Assembly (NCBI RefSeq): GCF_019279795.1
Contig: NC_056730.1
Location: 608,621,698 to 608,685,697 of the forward strand
Direction: 5' to 3'
Origin: Protopterus annectens
Lineage: Eukaryota > Chordata > Ceratodontiformes > Protopteridae
Length of the DNA: 64,000 bases
This document shows positions 48,201 to 59,438 of this stretch, in pieces (positions within the stretch are counted from its first letter, which is position 1; each line of letters starts with the position of its first letter). The translations under genes were made by a program, and so were the position numbers. Below the pieces are notes generated by a model, which saw nothing but the letters and a program-made list of their open reading frames with translations, was not told where the DNA came from and did not search any database.

Positions 48201-49006
48201 GCATGGCTAAGAGGCAATGCATAGTATACTCACTCACCACCTAAGAGGCTAAAACCTTCCTCCTATGCACATACATACAGTAACACTGGTGCCAGGCAAT
48301 GCCCACAACCTTTAACTACCTATGTAATGGCAGTTTACTCCTAGCATCAAACAGAGTCAGCCCTGAACTAAAACTGCTGCAACTGCTGGATTTACAAGGC
48401 AAGTGTTGAACCTGGAGTGTATTGTTTAATAATATGAATTAATGACATATCCTTGAATGCTGTTACTTGGTAATGTAAGCAAGTAAAAGGTGGGTGATTT
48501 GCACAGAAATTAATTTAAACATGTGACAGCAGAGACTTATGTGACTTATATGTGCTCATTATCAAGTAGTAGGCCTCAGGCATTAAAGATTCACACAGAC
48601 ATACCTCTCAAAAGTGCTGATGGTCACTGAATATCCTCAGTTTAGCACCATACTTGTGTACTGGTAAATCATTAAAGAGAAAAGTTAGAATGTAATGAGA
48701 CACATTTCAGTTTCAGACTTCACAACCCTCACAAGATCATTTACAATATTGATGCAAAAAATGTGTGATTCTATCAACTGTCTAACTTTCTTAAGGCCAA
48801 TATATGTCAAAGGTACCATTACCAAATCAACATCACAAATGCAGATGTACTAAGCACTACATCAGCTTTGCACCATGAGCATCAAACATAAATGTTATGT
48901 ATCCCTAAATCCAAAAGATAGAAAACAGGGATATGGCACAGTCATCATCACTTGTACATGGTGCTGTGTGTGTGTGTGTGGGAGGGGGGGGCAGAAAGCC
49001 TAGGCT
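48201..49006. other. Unassigned DNA between transposase and MITE M2
   Basis: No coding signature. A short (TG)n and G-rich run is at about 48,965-48,991. Confidence 0.5.
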
Positions 49007-49014
49007 GACACAAA

Positions 49015-49282
49015 GGGTCTATATTATATTATTGAAAACTGAATTTGCCGAACTGCATCTACATTGGAAATACAGCTCAGCAAACTGATAATACTGAAAT
49101 TGCGGTACAGTGAGGATCATAAAATTTGCCCTTTTCTCACTGTAGTGTGACCTCAGAGTTTGTATATATAATTAGCGAGGGGTGTGGGGGCACAGCCCCC
49201 CACAAGAGTGAATTTACTGAACTGCAGTTCCGATGTAAATGCAGTTAAGCGAATTCAGTTTTTGATAATGTAATATAGACCC
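49015..49282. mobile_element. MITE copy M2, 268 bp, exact 8-bp TSD
   Basis: GGGTCTATATTA at the left and TAATATAGACCC at the right form terminal inverted repeats extending about 55 bases (roughly 80 percent identity; both arms contain AAAACTGAATT and AACTGCAT). GACACAAA at 49,007-49,014 and 49,283-49,290 is an exact 8-bp TSD. The centre has a GGGGTGTGGGGG/CAGCCCCCCAC element shared with M3. It has no coding capacity and must be mobilised in trans. Confidence 0.9.
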
Positions 49283-49437
49283 GACACAAAAGGTCATTGA
49301 GTATGTATGTGTGAGTAAGAAAGAGAAGAAGGCAAACATTTGAATGAGGTAATAAATAGCCAGTGAGACAAATGAGCTTTAAGCTTCATGGATGAACCAT
49401 GCAACTGTTGTGTATGTGTCTGTATGGGTATTCCAGG

Positions 49438-49952
49438 TTAAATTGGTGTGTGAGTGTCTGCATGAACACAACCAAGCTCTGTGCCAGCTCTAACATCTTG
49501 GTATGTTGGACAGGTGTGAGCCATGTATGGTAGAGCTGGCAGTTCATCATTGTCATACCCAACTATGAGAACCGGCCCTGCCAGGAGTTGAACTGGCATG
49601 TCCACACCCATGGTCACATGCACTGCTGCTACATGATTGTGGCTGATGTCTGTTGGATGAGCTCTCCTCACAAAAATGCCCAGGGCCATGACCCCATGGC
49701 CTGCAAAGTCTGGGTGTGAACACCTAAACCAGTGACAGAGCAGTGGAAGTAGTGTCACTATGGGAGCATGATCGGGCATGGCCACATTGGCTAACAGCAG
49801 ATGATGTGGATGACCTACACCTACGAGTATGCTGTCCCCCTCCCAGCAGATGTTCCATCACAGACACCACCTGTTCCAACCTGTCATTTATCTTATCCAC
49901 TAAAATGGCAACATGGTGGAGGCAGTCATGCATGTTAGCCTGTACTACATAT
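49438..49952 (-). pseudogene. C-terminal part of a possible Harbinger accessory (Myb-like) protein
   Basis: On minus, NMHDCLHHVAILVDKINDRLEQVVSVMEHL is a predicted amphipathic coil near 49,933-49,850. Low-complexity and small frames follow. It would join, across the LINE L-4 insertion, to a minus frame at 60,739-61,200 ending IMEAQTHFHRSSRQML. Harbinger elements usually encode a second, Myb/SANT-like DNA-binding protein. Assignment here is by position and by the coil near its C-terminus only. No SANT repeat is visible in the window. Confidence 0.4.
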
Positions 49953-50000
49953 ACATAGGTTCATAGGTTCATATGTCCATACTAGGCTATCTGCCCTAGG

Positions 50001-50015
50001 GCATTTATAAGCCTA
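50001..50015. repeat. Left TSD of the PLE-B array
   Basis: GCATTTATAAGCCTA, repeated exactly at 59,424-59,438. It is LINE L-4 sequence, and the two copies join into one continuous LINE when the array is removed. Confidence 0.88.
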
Positions 50016-50162
50016 AATCCAAAAAGTAGTGGAAAGTGCTCAAAAACAAACCAAATCAAAAGAAGAGCACAGTGTTGCGGGTCCACGGACAATTTATTGT
50101 AGAAAACACATCCACAAATGAAATAAAACATAATTAAAATCCACAATGGTAGACATCCAAAA

Positions 50163-50210
50163 TGGTTAAGCGCTTTCATCAAATAAATTGACTTCCTCAG
50201 AACACAATGA
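50163..50210 (-). ncRNA. Candidate hammerhead-like motif, PLE-B copy B1 tail
   Basis: On minus, CTGAGGA (50,200-50,194), stem GTCAA/TTGAT and GAAA (50,177-50,174) followed by GCGCTT, identical to the motif in B2 and B3. See 55,066-55,113 for the folding argument. Confidence 0.35.
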
Positions 50211-50474
50211 CTAATAAAGTTCAGTTTTAAATACATGAATTCTAATTAGTCAGAAATTCAAAATGACCAATCATGTTCAATGACAGCTCCCTCCTCATGA
50301 ATAAATATTCCCTCCTCATAAATATGTTAAATACATAGTTGTTTAAAAAGAAAGAAAATAGCAGTCTCGTCATAAAATACACACACATGAATATTTCATT
50401 TCAATAAAAAACTTGTAATGAAAATATACACTACAATACACTAAAATGTTACTACACTAAACCTGCCTTTTCTT

Positions 50475-52604
50475 TTAAAATAGGCATAATAGAGATATGT
50501 TCATTAAGCCCTGGAGGGGAATCAGCAGCCAACGCAGTTGCCACAATAATTCCTTTTTATACAAAACATTTTGCCAGTCCCCACCCCTGGCTTCAATGGT
50601 GACAAATTCTAATATACCAAACTTGTAAGACTGAAAATTACTACAGGTGACACTATGTTTAAACAATGCACTAGTATCTTTTTCATTTTTGATATCATAC
50701 AAGTGTTCGTATATCCTATTTTTCAGTTTTCTTTCCGTCTTACCTACATAAAAGGAAGAACAAGAGCTGCACTTAGCTATATATACAAGTTTAGTTGAAT
50801 CACAGTTGCCACTCATTAAACAAATATAGCTCTTGTTTTGATTGTCAAGAATAATAATATTATCTTTTAAAATACATCTACAATAGGAACATTTACCACA
50901 AGGTTTACTACCCCCTCTCTTAACCCTGGTGTTGTTCAAAGTATAATCCTTCTCCAATATTGTCTTGATATTGGGTCCAACCTTGGTGGAAAAAATAGGT
51001 TGATGGCCCAATATACGATATATTTCAGCATTGGTTCTAAAAATATTCCAGTTTTTTATTAAAGTTCCTTTTATGTAAAAATACAGGGGACTGTATTGCA
51101 CCACACAGGCATGCTGGAAATCAGGTTTATCATGAACTTGGGTATCTTGACTTGTATCTTGACTAACAGGTTGGGATCCTAACCTACCCACACCAAGCAG
51201 TGGGGTATACACCTTGCCCCATTTATTTAAAACCTCTTCAAGAATAGGGTCAATAAAATGTACAGGATACCCTCTCTCTAAAAACATCTCCCTTAAATGC
51301 TGAAACTCTACTATAACATTATCTTTCCTAGTGGTCATTCTAACAACTCTTATAGCTTGACCCTTAATAATACTCTTTTTCTGATGTATAGGATGATGGC
51401 TGGTGTAGTGCAAGTAACTATTACAGAAAGTCTTTTTACGATAAATTTTAGAAATAAAATTATCATGCCCTTTAATGATTACGGTGTCCAAGAAGCTAAT
51501 TTATTGGGAATGAAACTGATAAGTGAATTTTAAATAATCTGTTGTTTGATTCAAATACTGGAAAAACTCAACAATCAATTCAGACCCACCACCCCACACA
51601 ATAAAAATATCGTCCAGAAAGCGACCATAATATTTAATATTAGAAGAAAAATTATTAATCTGAAAAATATACTTATATTCCCAACCCAGAAGCACCAAGT
51701 TAGCATACAAGGGTGCACACGCAGCACCCATTGCAATACCTTTTAATTGTTGAAAATATTCACCTTCAAAAAATAAATAATTGTTCTCCAAAATAAGATT
51801 CATAAGCTCACATACCAACAGTACTTCATCTGAGCTCAAAAAAGAATGACAAAATAGGACCTCTTCAAAAAAACACAAACCTTCTGCTTTTGGGATACAA
51901 GAAAATAAGTCCTGAACATCTATAGTCAAAAGGACACAGTCCACTGACCATAGTTCTTTCTTAAGCTGTCCCAGAAAATCCCAGGAATCTCTTAAAAGGT
52001 GTGGAAATTTATTCAAGACATGTTTCAATTTCTTATCCACAAAAAATGCCAAATTGTGGGTTTTAGAGCCTGCTGCTGCCACAATAGGTCTAAAAGGTGG
52101 CTTGTTCAAATTTTTATGTATCTTTGGTATACCGAATATTACTGGAATTTTCGGAAACTTATTCATCAAAAAATCATACTCATCCCTAGTTATTCTCTGA
52201 TCCATAAGATATTCATATAAGTAGCTATCCAGTCTACTATATGAAATGTGTATTTAATTTCTTGAACATGGAGAATAGATATCAACCTGGAATAAAATAT
52301 TTTGCATATCATTAGTATAATCTTCACGGTTGTACAATACCACCCCCCACCTTTATCACGTGTCATAATTCTGATCTTTTTGTCCTCCCTCAAGCTAACC
52401 AATAATTGTTTCTCCTTGGGGTTCAAATTGGCAAACACCCTTCTTTTTTCACCCCATATTTTGTATAAATCCTCCTTAACTAGTTTTTCATATGTTGTAA
52501 CTAACGGATGTAGTGGGGGGTTAAAGGTACTACTTCTCTTCACTGTAACACTCGGTACCTCAAGATGAGTTTTATCTGAAAACATAATATTTAAATTTAA
52601 CTTT
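50475..52604 (-). pseudogene. PLE-B copy B1 RT/endonuclease (inverted, 5'-truncated)
   Basis: Minus frames: 52642-52190 (LNIMFSDKTHLEV, LVSLREDKKIRIMT, then frame loss at a six-G run), 52205-51501 (IPKIHKNLNKPPFRPIVAA, LLTIDVQDLFSCIP, GIAMGAACAPLYANL, RFLDDIFIVWGGG) and 51491-50475 (TSHHPIHQKKSI, KPCGKCSYCRCI zinc-like cluster, YIAKCSSCSSFYVGKTERKLKNRIYEH). The last frame shifts near the C-terminus (LRWLLIPLQ instead of LRLAADSPP). The N-terminal protein present in B3 is absent. Confidence 0.88.
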
Positions 52605-52606
52605 CT

Positions 52607-52613
52607 GACTAAC
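52607..52613. other. Head-to-head junction of B1 and B2
   Basis: The seven bases GACTAAC lie between the truncated 5' ends. B1 starts at the equivalent of B3 position 56,882 and B2 at 56,826, so the two arms are truncated at different points. Confidence 0.8.
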
Positions 52614-52642
52614 TGCCAACTAAAATACCTGATATAGGTCAA

Positions 52643-54825
52643 GTGTTGGTGGATTTACAGATATATTTTAGAAAGTTAAATTTAAATATTATGTTTTCAG
52701 ATAAAACTCATCTTGAGGTACCGAGTGTTACTGTGAAGACAAGTAGTACCTTTAACCCCCTACTACATCCGTTAGTTACAACATATGAAAAACTAGTTAA
52801 GGAGGATTTATACAAAATATGGGGTGAAAAAAGAAGGGTGTTTGCCAATTTGAACCCCAAGGAGAAACAGTTATTGGTTAGCTTGAGGGAGGACAAAAAG
52901 ATCAGAATTATGACACCTGATAAAGGTGGGGGGTGGTATTGTACAACCGTGAAGATTATACTAATGATATGCAAAATATTTTATTCCAGGTTGATAGCTA
53001 TTCTCCATGTTCAAGGAATGAAATACACATTTCATATAGTAGACTGGATAGCTACTTATATGAATATCTTATGGATCAGAGAATAACTAGGGATGAGTAT
53101 GATTTTTTGATGAATAACTTTCTGAAAATTCCAGTAATATTCGGTATACCAAAGATACATAAAAATTTGAACAAACCACCTTTTAGACCTATTGTGGCAG
53201 CAGCAGGCTCTAAAACCCATAATTTGGCCCTTTTTGTGGATAAGAAATTGAAACATGTCTTGAATAAATTTCCACACCTTTTAAGAGATTCCTGGGATTT
53301 TCTGGGACAGCTTAAGAAAGAACTATGGTCAGTGGACTGTGTCCTTTTGACTATAGATGTTCAGGACTTATTTTCTTGTATCCCAAAAGCAGAAGGTTTG
53401 TGTTTTTTTGAAGAGGTCCTATTTTGTCATTCTTTTTTGAGCTCAGATGAAGTACTGTTGGTATGTGAGCTTATGAATCTCATTTTGGAGAACAATTATT
53501 TATTTTTTGAAGGTGAATATTTTCAACAATTAAAAGGTGTTGCAATGGGTGCTGCGTGTGCACCCTTGTATGCTAACTTGGTGCTTCTGGGTTGGGAATA
53601 TAAGTATATTTTTCATAATAATAATTTTTTTTCTAATATTAAATATTATGGTTGCTTTCTGGATGATAGTTTTATTGTGTGGGGTGGTGGATCTGAATTG
53701 ATTGATGAGTTTGTCCAGTATTTGAATCAAACAACAGATTATTTAAAATTCACTTATCAGTTTCATTCCCAAGAAATTAGCTTCTTGGACACCGTAATCA
53801 TTAAAGGGCATGATAATTTTATTTCTAAAATTTATCGTAAAATGCCTTTCTGTAATAGTTACTTGCACTACACCAGCCATCATCCTATACATCAGAAAAA
53901 GAGTATTATTAAGGGTCAAGCTATAAGAGTTGTTAGAATGACCACTAGGAAAGATGATGTTATAGTAGAGTTTCAGCATTTAAGGGAGATGTTTTTAGAG
54001 AGAGGGTATCCTGTACATTTTATTGACCCTATTCTTGAAGAGGTTTTAAATAAATGGGGCAAGGTGTATACCCCACTGCTTGGTGTGGGTAGGTTAGGAT
54101 CCTAACCTGTTAGTCAAGATACAAGTCAAGATACCCAAGTTCATGATAAACCTGATTTCCAGCATGTTTGTGTGGTGCAATACAGTCCCCTGTATTCTTA
54201 CATAAAAGGAACTTTAATAAAAAACTGGAATATTTTTAGAACCAATGCTGAAATATATCGTATATTGGGCCAACAACCTATTTTTTCCACCAAGGTTGGA
54301 CCCAATATCAAGACAATATTGGAGAAGGATTATACTTTGAACAACACCAGGGTTAAGAGAGGGGGTAGTAAACCTTGTGGTAAATGTTCCTATTGTAGAT
54401 ATATTTTAAAAGATAATATTATTATTCTTGACAATCAAAACAAGAGCTATATTTTTTTAATGAGTGGCAACTGTGATTCAACTAAACTTGTATATATAGC
54501 TAAGTGCAGCTCTTGTTCTTCCTTTTATGTAGGTAAGACGGAAAGAAAACTGAAAAATAGGATATACGAACACTTGTATGATATCAAAAATGAAAAAGAT
54601 ACTAGTGCATTGTTTAAACATAATGTCACATGTAGTAATTTTCAGTCTTACAAGTTTGGTATATTAGAATTTGTCACCATTGAAGCCAGGGGTGGGGACT
54701 GGCAAAACGTTTTGTATAAAAAGGAATTATTGTGGCAACTGCGGCTGGCTGCTGATTCCCCTCCAGGGCTTAATGAACATATCTCTATTATGCCTATTTT
54801 AAAAGAAAAGGCAGGTTTAGTGTAG
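52643..54825 (+). pseudogene. PLE-B copy B2 RT/endonuclease (5'-truncated)
   Basis: Pieces: 52643-53086 (N-part, frame lost in the DKGGG run at about 52,927), 52933-54105 (390 aa: FRPIVAAAGSKTHNLA, VQDLFSC, GVAMGAACAPLYANL near residue 200, FLDDSFIVWGGG near 240, EISFLDTVI near 290) and 54172-54825 (endonuclease: CGKCSYCRYI, CSSCSSFYVGKTERKLKNRIYEHLYDIK, ending LAADSPPGLNEH). A CAA-to-TAA change at 54,103-54,105 separates RT from endonuclease. It is almost identical to B1 in inverse orientation. Confidence 0.9.
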
Positions 54826-55065
54826 TAACATTTTAGTGTATTGTAGTGTATATTTTCATTACAAGTTTTTTATTGAAATGAAATATTCATGTGTGTGTAT
54901 TTTATGATGAGACTGCTATTTTCTTTCTTTTAAACAACTATGTATTTAACATATTTATGAGGAGGGAATATTTATTCATGAGGAGGGAGCTGTCATTGAA
55001 CATGATTGGTCATTTTGAATTTCTGACTAATTAGAATTCATGTATTTAAAACTGAACTTTATTAG

Positions 55066-55113
55066 TCATTGTGTTCTGAGGAAGTCAATTTATTTGATGA
55101 AAGCGCTTAACCA
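55066..55113 (+). ncRNA. Candidate hammerhead-like motif, PLE-B copy B2 tail
   Basis: CTGAGGA (55,076-55,082; position 7 of the hammerhead core is free, so G is allowed), stem II GTCAA/TTGAT with loop TTTAT, and GAAA (55,099-55,102). GCGCTT, which could give a two-bp stem III and cleavage after the final T, follows. Stem I (TGTT with AACC) is only about three pairs. The same motif occurs in B1 and B3, and the parallel motif at 4,838-4,892 has the canonical CTGATGA. Catalysis is inferred, not shown. Confidence 0.4.
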
Positions 55114-55286
55114 TTTTGGATGTCTACCATTGTGGATTTTAATTACGTTTTGTTTCATTTGTGGATGTGTTTTCTACAATAAATTATCCGTGGACCCGCA
55201 ACACTGTGCTCTTCTTTTGATTTGGTTTGTTTTTGAGCACTTTCCACTACTTTTTGGATTTCGTTTTTTGTTTAGTGGTTGTTGCT

Positions 55287-55577
55287 ATGGGGTCTCCGGA
55301 ACCCTTCAGCCTCTCTCCAATAATGGATTCCAACCAGTCTGAAATCTTATCCTTGAAGAAGGATGTGGCTGAACTAAAGGGTGAATTAACTAAGTTAATC
55401 GAGCTTTTTTCACAATATTCTAACAAGGATTCAGTTATTCTCCCTCCACATAACTCTAAAAACGGCAATGTTACAAGTAAGGACAATATACCTGTTTTAG
55501 AGCCTTGTGGATCACATTGCCACTTTAAGAATATCAATGATGTCATCACAACGGCGCAAATACATCAAGAGGAATGA
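55287..55577 (+). CDS. Small upstream ORF of PLE-B (coiled coil)
   Basis: 97 aa from the ATG at 55,287, containing SEILSLKKDVAELKGELTKLIELF, a short amphipathic coil. It lies 51 bp before the 355-aa ORF in the same element's 5' region. Other PLE-B copies here are truncated and give no comparison, so coding status is uncertain. It could be an ORF1-type protein start broken by a frameshift. Confidence 0.4.
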   Translation: MGSPEPFSLSPIMDSNQSEILSLKKDVAELKGELTKLIELFSQYSNKDSVILPPHNSKNGNVTSKDNIPVLEPCGSHCHFKNINDVITTAQIHQEE

Positions 55578-55628
55578 CGAGGATGTCCCCCTTGCTATAC
55601 TAACAGTGCTTTTGCATCGGAGGATGGC

Positions 55629-56696
55629 GTGGGACCAGGTCGTTCTAAAAAACCTAATAACAACAATTGTGTGGTTCATTTTGAGGGTGATATTTTGGCA
55701 TCACCAGTTGAAGCTTCTAATAACAAACGGACTCGCTGTGCAGAGTGCTCCAATACAGGTACTGTTTGTGCTAAGGCTAATGACAATAATTTTTCTGACT
55801 TTAATTCTTGCGTTAACAATGCACTGCCAGGGTGTAGAGAACAATTTAATGGCAGTAAAAGAAGTGACTCTCGCTTTTGTAATGATGAAAATGCCATCAG
55901 AAACAAGAAGGAATGTTTCAGTAATTTATTTCAGAAACATTTTGTTTTTAATGATCCAAATTCAAAGCGGAGTACAGGTGTATTTGCACCTAGTACAAAT
56001 AAACAGTTTGACTTTAATTCTATTAAAGACATGATATATAGTTTTGAAAAAAAGTTGTTTAAATTTAAGATGTGCCAAATGGAAGTTTGTTATTTAAATG
56101 AATATATTAAGCAAAAATTAGTTCCGCAAGGCCTGAGAGTTTTTAAATTTCCTTATGGTATATACTATGATGCTGATATTGTGAGGGGTTTTACAGATAT
56201 GTTTGATCGATGGGGTTTAGAATTGTTAGGTAAAACTGTTTCTTTATATGAGGGAATGGAACAAAAGTTACATGATGAAGTGAATTTTTTACATGAACAA
56301 ATTATATCTGATTTATTGTTTGACCAGTATGAAAGTTTGTTTTGTAAAATTATTTCCAGGGTGGACCAGAAATGTGATAATATTTTTAAAAAAAAGCTCC
56401 ACAAACTGGATAGGGATATCAAACAGTATAAATTAGAACAAGTTTACCCAACTGATAAACTGTTTTTTTATGATAGAGAAAGTGGTAATGACAAGAGAGG
56501 TATGGGTAAAATGGGCTCTAATTTTACTCTTGAACCAAGTGGTGATGGTTTTGAGGAATTTGAGCCAGAATGTTTTGTTGACCCACAGGATTTTCTATTA
56601 CCCAGACGCTCAGAAAGAATAGCAAATCGCAGACAAGGAGTATACAAAACTTACAGCAGGGCAGCCCAACAAAGCTACGGACACAACAAATGGTAG
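55629..56696 (+). CDS. PLE-B N-terminal protein (355 aa), copy B3
   Basis: An uninterrupted frame upstream of the RT. It is Cys- and Asn-rich at the start (RCAECSNTGTVC), with a helical central part (EKKLFKFKMCQMEVCYLNEYIKQ) and KKKLHKLDRDIKQYKLEQVYP, resembling the N-terminal region that precedes RT in PLEs. It is acidic near the end, then RRSERIANRR. The stop TAG overlaps the start of the next frame in ATGGTAG (56,690-56,696), suggesting reinitiation or a -1 frameshift for RT expression. Function beyond PLE association is unknown. Confidence 0.65.
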   Translation: MGPGRSKKPNNNNCVVHFEGDILASPVEASNNKRTRCAECSNTGTVCAKANDNNFSDFNSCVNNALPGCREQFNGSKRSDSRFCNDENAIRNKKECFSNLFQKHFVFNDPNSKRSTGVFAPSTNKQFDFNSIKDMIYSFEKKLFKFKMCQMEVCYLNEYIKQKLVPQGLRVFKFPYGIYYDADIVRGFTDMFDRWGLELLGKTVSLYEGMEQKLHDEVNFLHEQIISDLLFDQYESLFCKIISRVDQKCDNIFKKKLHKLDRDIKQYKLEQVYPTDKLFFYDRESGNDKRGMGKMGSNFTLEPSGDGFEEFEPECFVDPQDFLLPRRSERIANRRQGVYKTYSRAAQQSYGHNKW

Positions 56697-59040
56697 ATTC
56701 TGAGACTCAAATACAAAGTGTGGACAACATTTTATACAGTTTGGATGGGTTTAATATATATAACTATTCAGATGTACCTGTCACTAAGGATTTATTTTCA
56801 TTATTTTCCAGAGGATTTAAATTTGTGCCAACTAAAATACCTGATATAGGTCAAGTGATGGTGGATTTACAGATATATTTTAGAAAGTTAAATTTAAATA
56901 TTATGTTTTCAGATAAAACTCATCTTGAGGTACCAAGTGTTACTGTGAAGAGAAGTAGTACCTTTAACCCCCCACTACATCCGTTAGTTACAACATATGA
57001 AAAACTAGTTAAGGAGGATTTATACAAAATATGGGGTGAAAAAAGAAGGGTGTTTGCCAATTTGAACCCCAAGGAGAAACAATTATTGGTTAGCTTGAGG
57101 GAGGACAAAAAGATCAGAATTATGACACCTGATAAAGGTGGGGGGGGGGTGGTACTGTACAACCGTGAAGATTATACTAATGATATGCAAAATATTTTAT
57201 TCCAGGTTGATAGCTATTCCCCATGTTCAAGGAATTAAATACACATTTCATATAGTAGACTGGATAGCTACTTATATGAATATCTTATGGATCAGAGAAT
57301 AACTAGGAATGAGATGATTTTTTGATGAATAAGTTTCCGAAAATTCCAGTAATATTCGGTATACCAAAGATACATAAAAATTTGAACAAACCACCTTTTA
57401 GACCTATTGTGGCAGCAGCAGGCTCTAAAACCCACAATTTGGCGTTTTTTGTGGATAAGAAATTGAAACATGTCTTGAATAAATTTCCACACCTTTTAAG
57501 AGATTCCTGGGATTTTCTGGGACAGCTTAAGAAAGAACTATGGTCAGTGGACTGTGTCCTTTTGACTATAGATGTTCAGGACTTATTTTCTTGTATCCCA
57601 AAAGCAGAAGGTTTGTGTTTTTTTGAAGAGGTCCTATTTTGTCATTCTTTTTTGAGCTCAGATGAAGTACTGTTGGTATGTGAGCTTATGAATCTCATTT
57701 TGGAGAACAATTATTTATTTTTTGAAGGTGAATATTTTCAACAATTAAAAGGTGTTGCAATGGGTGCTGCGTGTGCACCCTTGTATGATAACTTGGTGCT
57801 TCTGGGTTGGGAATATAAGTATATTTTTCAGAATAATAATTTTTTTTCTAATATTAAATATTATGGTCGCTTTCTGGACGATATTTTTATTGTGTGGGGT
57901 GGTAGGTCTGAACTGATTGTTGAGTTTGTCCAGTATTTGAATCAAACAACAGATTATTTAAAATTCACTTATCAGTTTCATTCCCAAGAAATTAGCTTCT
58001 TGGACACCGTAATCATTAAAGGGCATGATAATTTTATTTCTAAAATTTATCGTAAAAAGACTTTCTGTAATAGTTACTTGCACTACACCAGCCATCATCC
58101 TATACATCAGAAAAAGAGTATTATTAAGGGTCAAGCTATAAGAGTTGTTAGAATGACCACTAGGAAAGATGATGTTATAGTAGAGTTTCAGCATTTAAGG
58201 GAGATGTTTTTAGAGAGAGGGTATCCTGTACATTTTATTGACCCTATTCTTGAAGAGGTTTTAAATAAATGGGGCAAGGTGTATACCCCACTGCTTGGTG
58301 TGGGTAGGTTAGGATCCCAACCTGTTAGTCAAGATACAAGTCAAGATACCCAAGTTCATGATAAACCTGATTTCCAGCATGCCTGTGTGGTGCAATACAG
58401 TCCCCTGTATTCTTACATAAAAGGAACTTTAATAAAAAACTGGAATATTTTTAGAACCAATGCTGAAATATATCGTATATTGGGCCAACAACCTATTTTT
58501 TCCACCAAGGTTGGACCCAATATCAAGACAATATTGGAGAAGGAGTATACTTTGAACAACACCAGGGTTAAGAGAGGGGGTAGCAAACCTTGTGGTAAAT
58601 GTTCCTATTGTAGATGTATTTTAAAAGATAATATTATTATTCTTGACAATCAAAACAAGAGCTATATTTTTTTAATGAGTGGCAACTGTGATTCAGCTAA
58701 ACTTGTATATATAGCTACGTGCAGCTCTTGTTCTTCCTTTTATGTAGGTAAGACGGAAAGAAAACTGAAAAATAGGATATACGAACACTTGTATGATATC
58801 AAAAATGAAAAAGATACTAGTGCATTGTTTAAACATAGTGTCACCTGTAGTAATTTTCAGTCTTACAAGTTTGTTATATTAGAATTTGTCACCATTGAAG
58901 CCAGGGGTGGGGACTGGCAAAATGTTTTGTATAAAAAGGAATTATTGTGGCAACTGCGGCTGGCTGCTGATTCCCCTCCAGGGCTTAATGAACATATCTC
59001 TATTATGCCTATTTTAAAAGAAAAGGCAGGTTTAGTGTAG
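56690..59040 (+). pseudogene. PLE-B copy B3 RT/GIY-YIG endonuclease, near full length
   Basis: Frame 56690-57238 carries FSRGFKFVPTKIPDIGQV (the PLE RT entry block), LNPKEKQLLVSLREDK and TPDKGGGGVVLYNREDY. It ends at a TAA (57,236-57,238) where B2 has GAA. A one-base loss at about 57,310 follows. The long frame 57322-59040 (572 aa) then holds all RT palm motifs (IPKIHKNL, TIDVQDLFSC, GVAMGAACAPLYDNL, RFLDDIFIVWG at about residue 190) and the complete C-terminal endonuclease (CGKCSYC at about 440, CSSCSSFYVGKTERKLKNRIYEH at about 475). It needs only two small repairs relative to B2, so it decayed recently. Confidence 0.9.
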
Positions 59041-59281
59041 TAACATTTTAGTGTATTGTAGTGTATATTTTCATTACAAGTTTTTTATTGAAATGAAATA
59101 TTCGTGTGTGTGTATTTTATGATGAGACTGCTATTTTCTTTCTTTTTAAACAACTATGTATTTAACATATTTATGAGGAGGGAATATTTATTCATGAGGA
59201 GGGAGCTGTCATTGAACATGATTGGTCATTTTGAATTTCTGACTAATTAGAATTCATGTATTTAAAACTGAACTTTATTAG

Positions 59282-59329
59282 TCATTGTGTTCTGAGGAAG
59301 TCAATTTATTTGATGAAAGCGCTTAACCA
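59282..59329 (+). ncRNA. Candidate hammerhead-like motif, PLE-B copy B3 tail
   Basis: CTGAGGA (59,292-59,298), GTCAA/TTGAT stem and GAAA (59,315-59,318), same as in B2. Confidence 0.4.
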
Positions 59330-59423
59330 TTTTGGATGTCTACCATTGTGGATTTTAATTACGTTTTATTTCATTTGTGGATGTGTTTTCTACAATAAAT
59401 TATCCGTGGACCCGCAACACTGT

Positions 59424-59438
59424 GCATTTATAAGCCTA
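59424..59438. repeat. Right TSD of the PLE-B array
   Basis: GCATTTATAAGCCTA, identical to 50,001-50,015. Confidence 0.88.

Larger units (their letters stand above)
50016..59423. mobile_element. Penelope-like element family B array (inverted, truncated direct, near full-length direct)
   Basis: B1 (minus, 50,016-52,606) and B2 (plus, 52,614-about 55,206) form a 5.2-kb near-perfect palindrome with a 7-nt spacer. B3 (plus, about 55,207-59,423) follows in tandem and adds the 5' region with an extra ORF. Tails share CTGAGGA...GAAAGCGC, AATAAA and CCCGCAACACTGTGC. Proteins have PLE RT (FLDD) and a GIY-YIG-like endonuclease. One 15-bp TSD bounds the whole 9.4 kb. PLE-A and PLE-B proteins are clearly different lineages. 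Confidence 0.9.
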
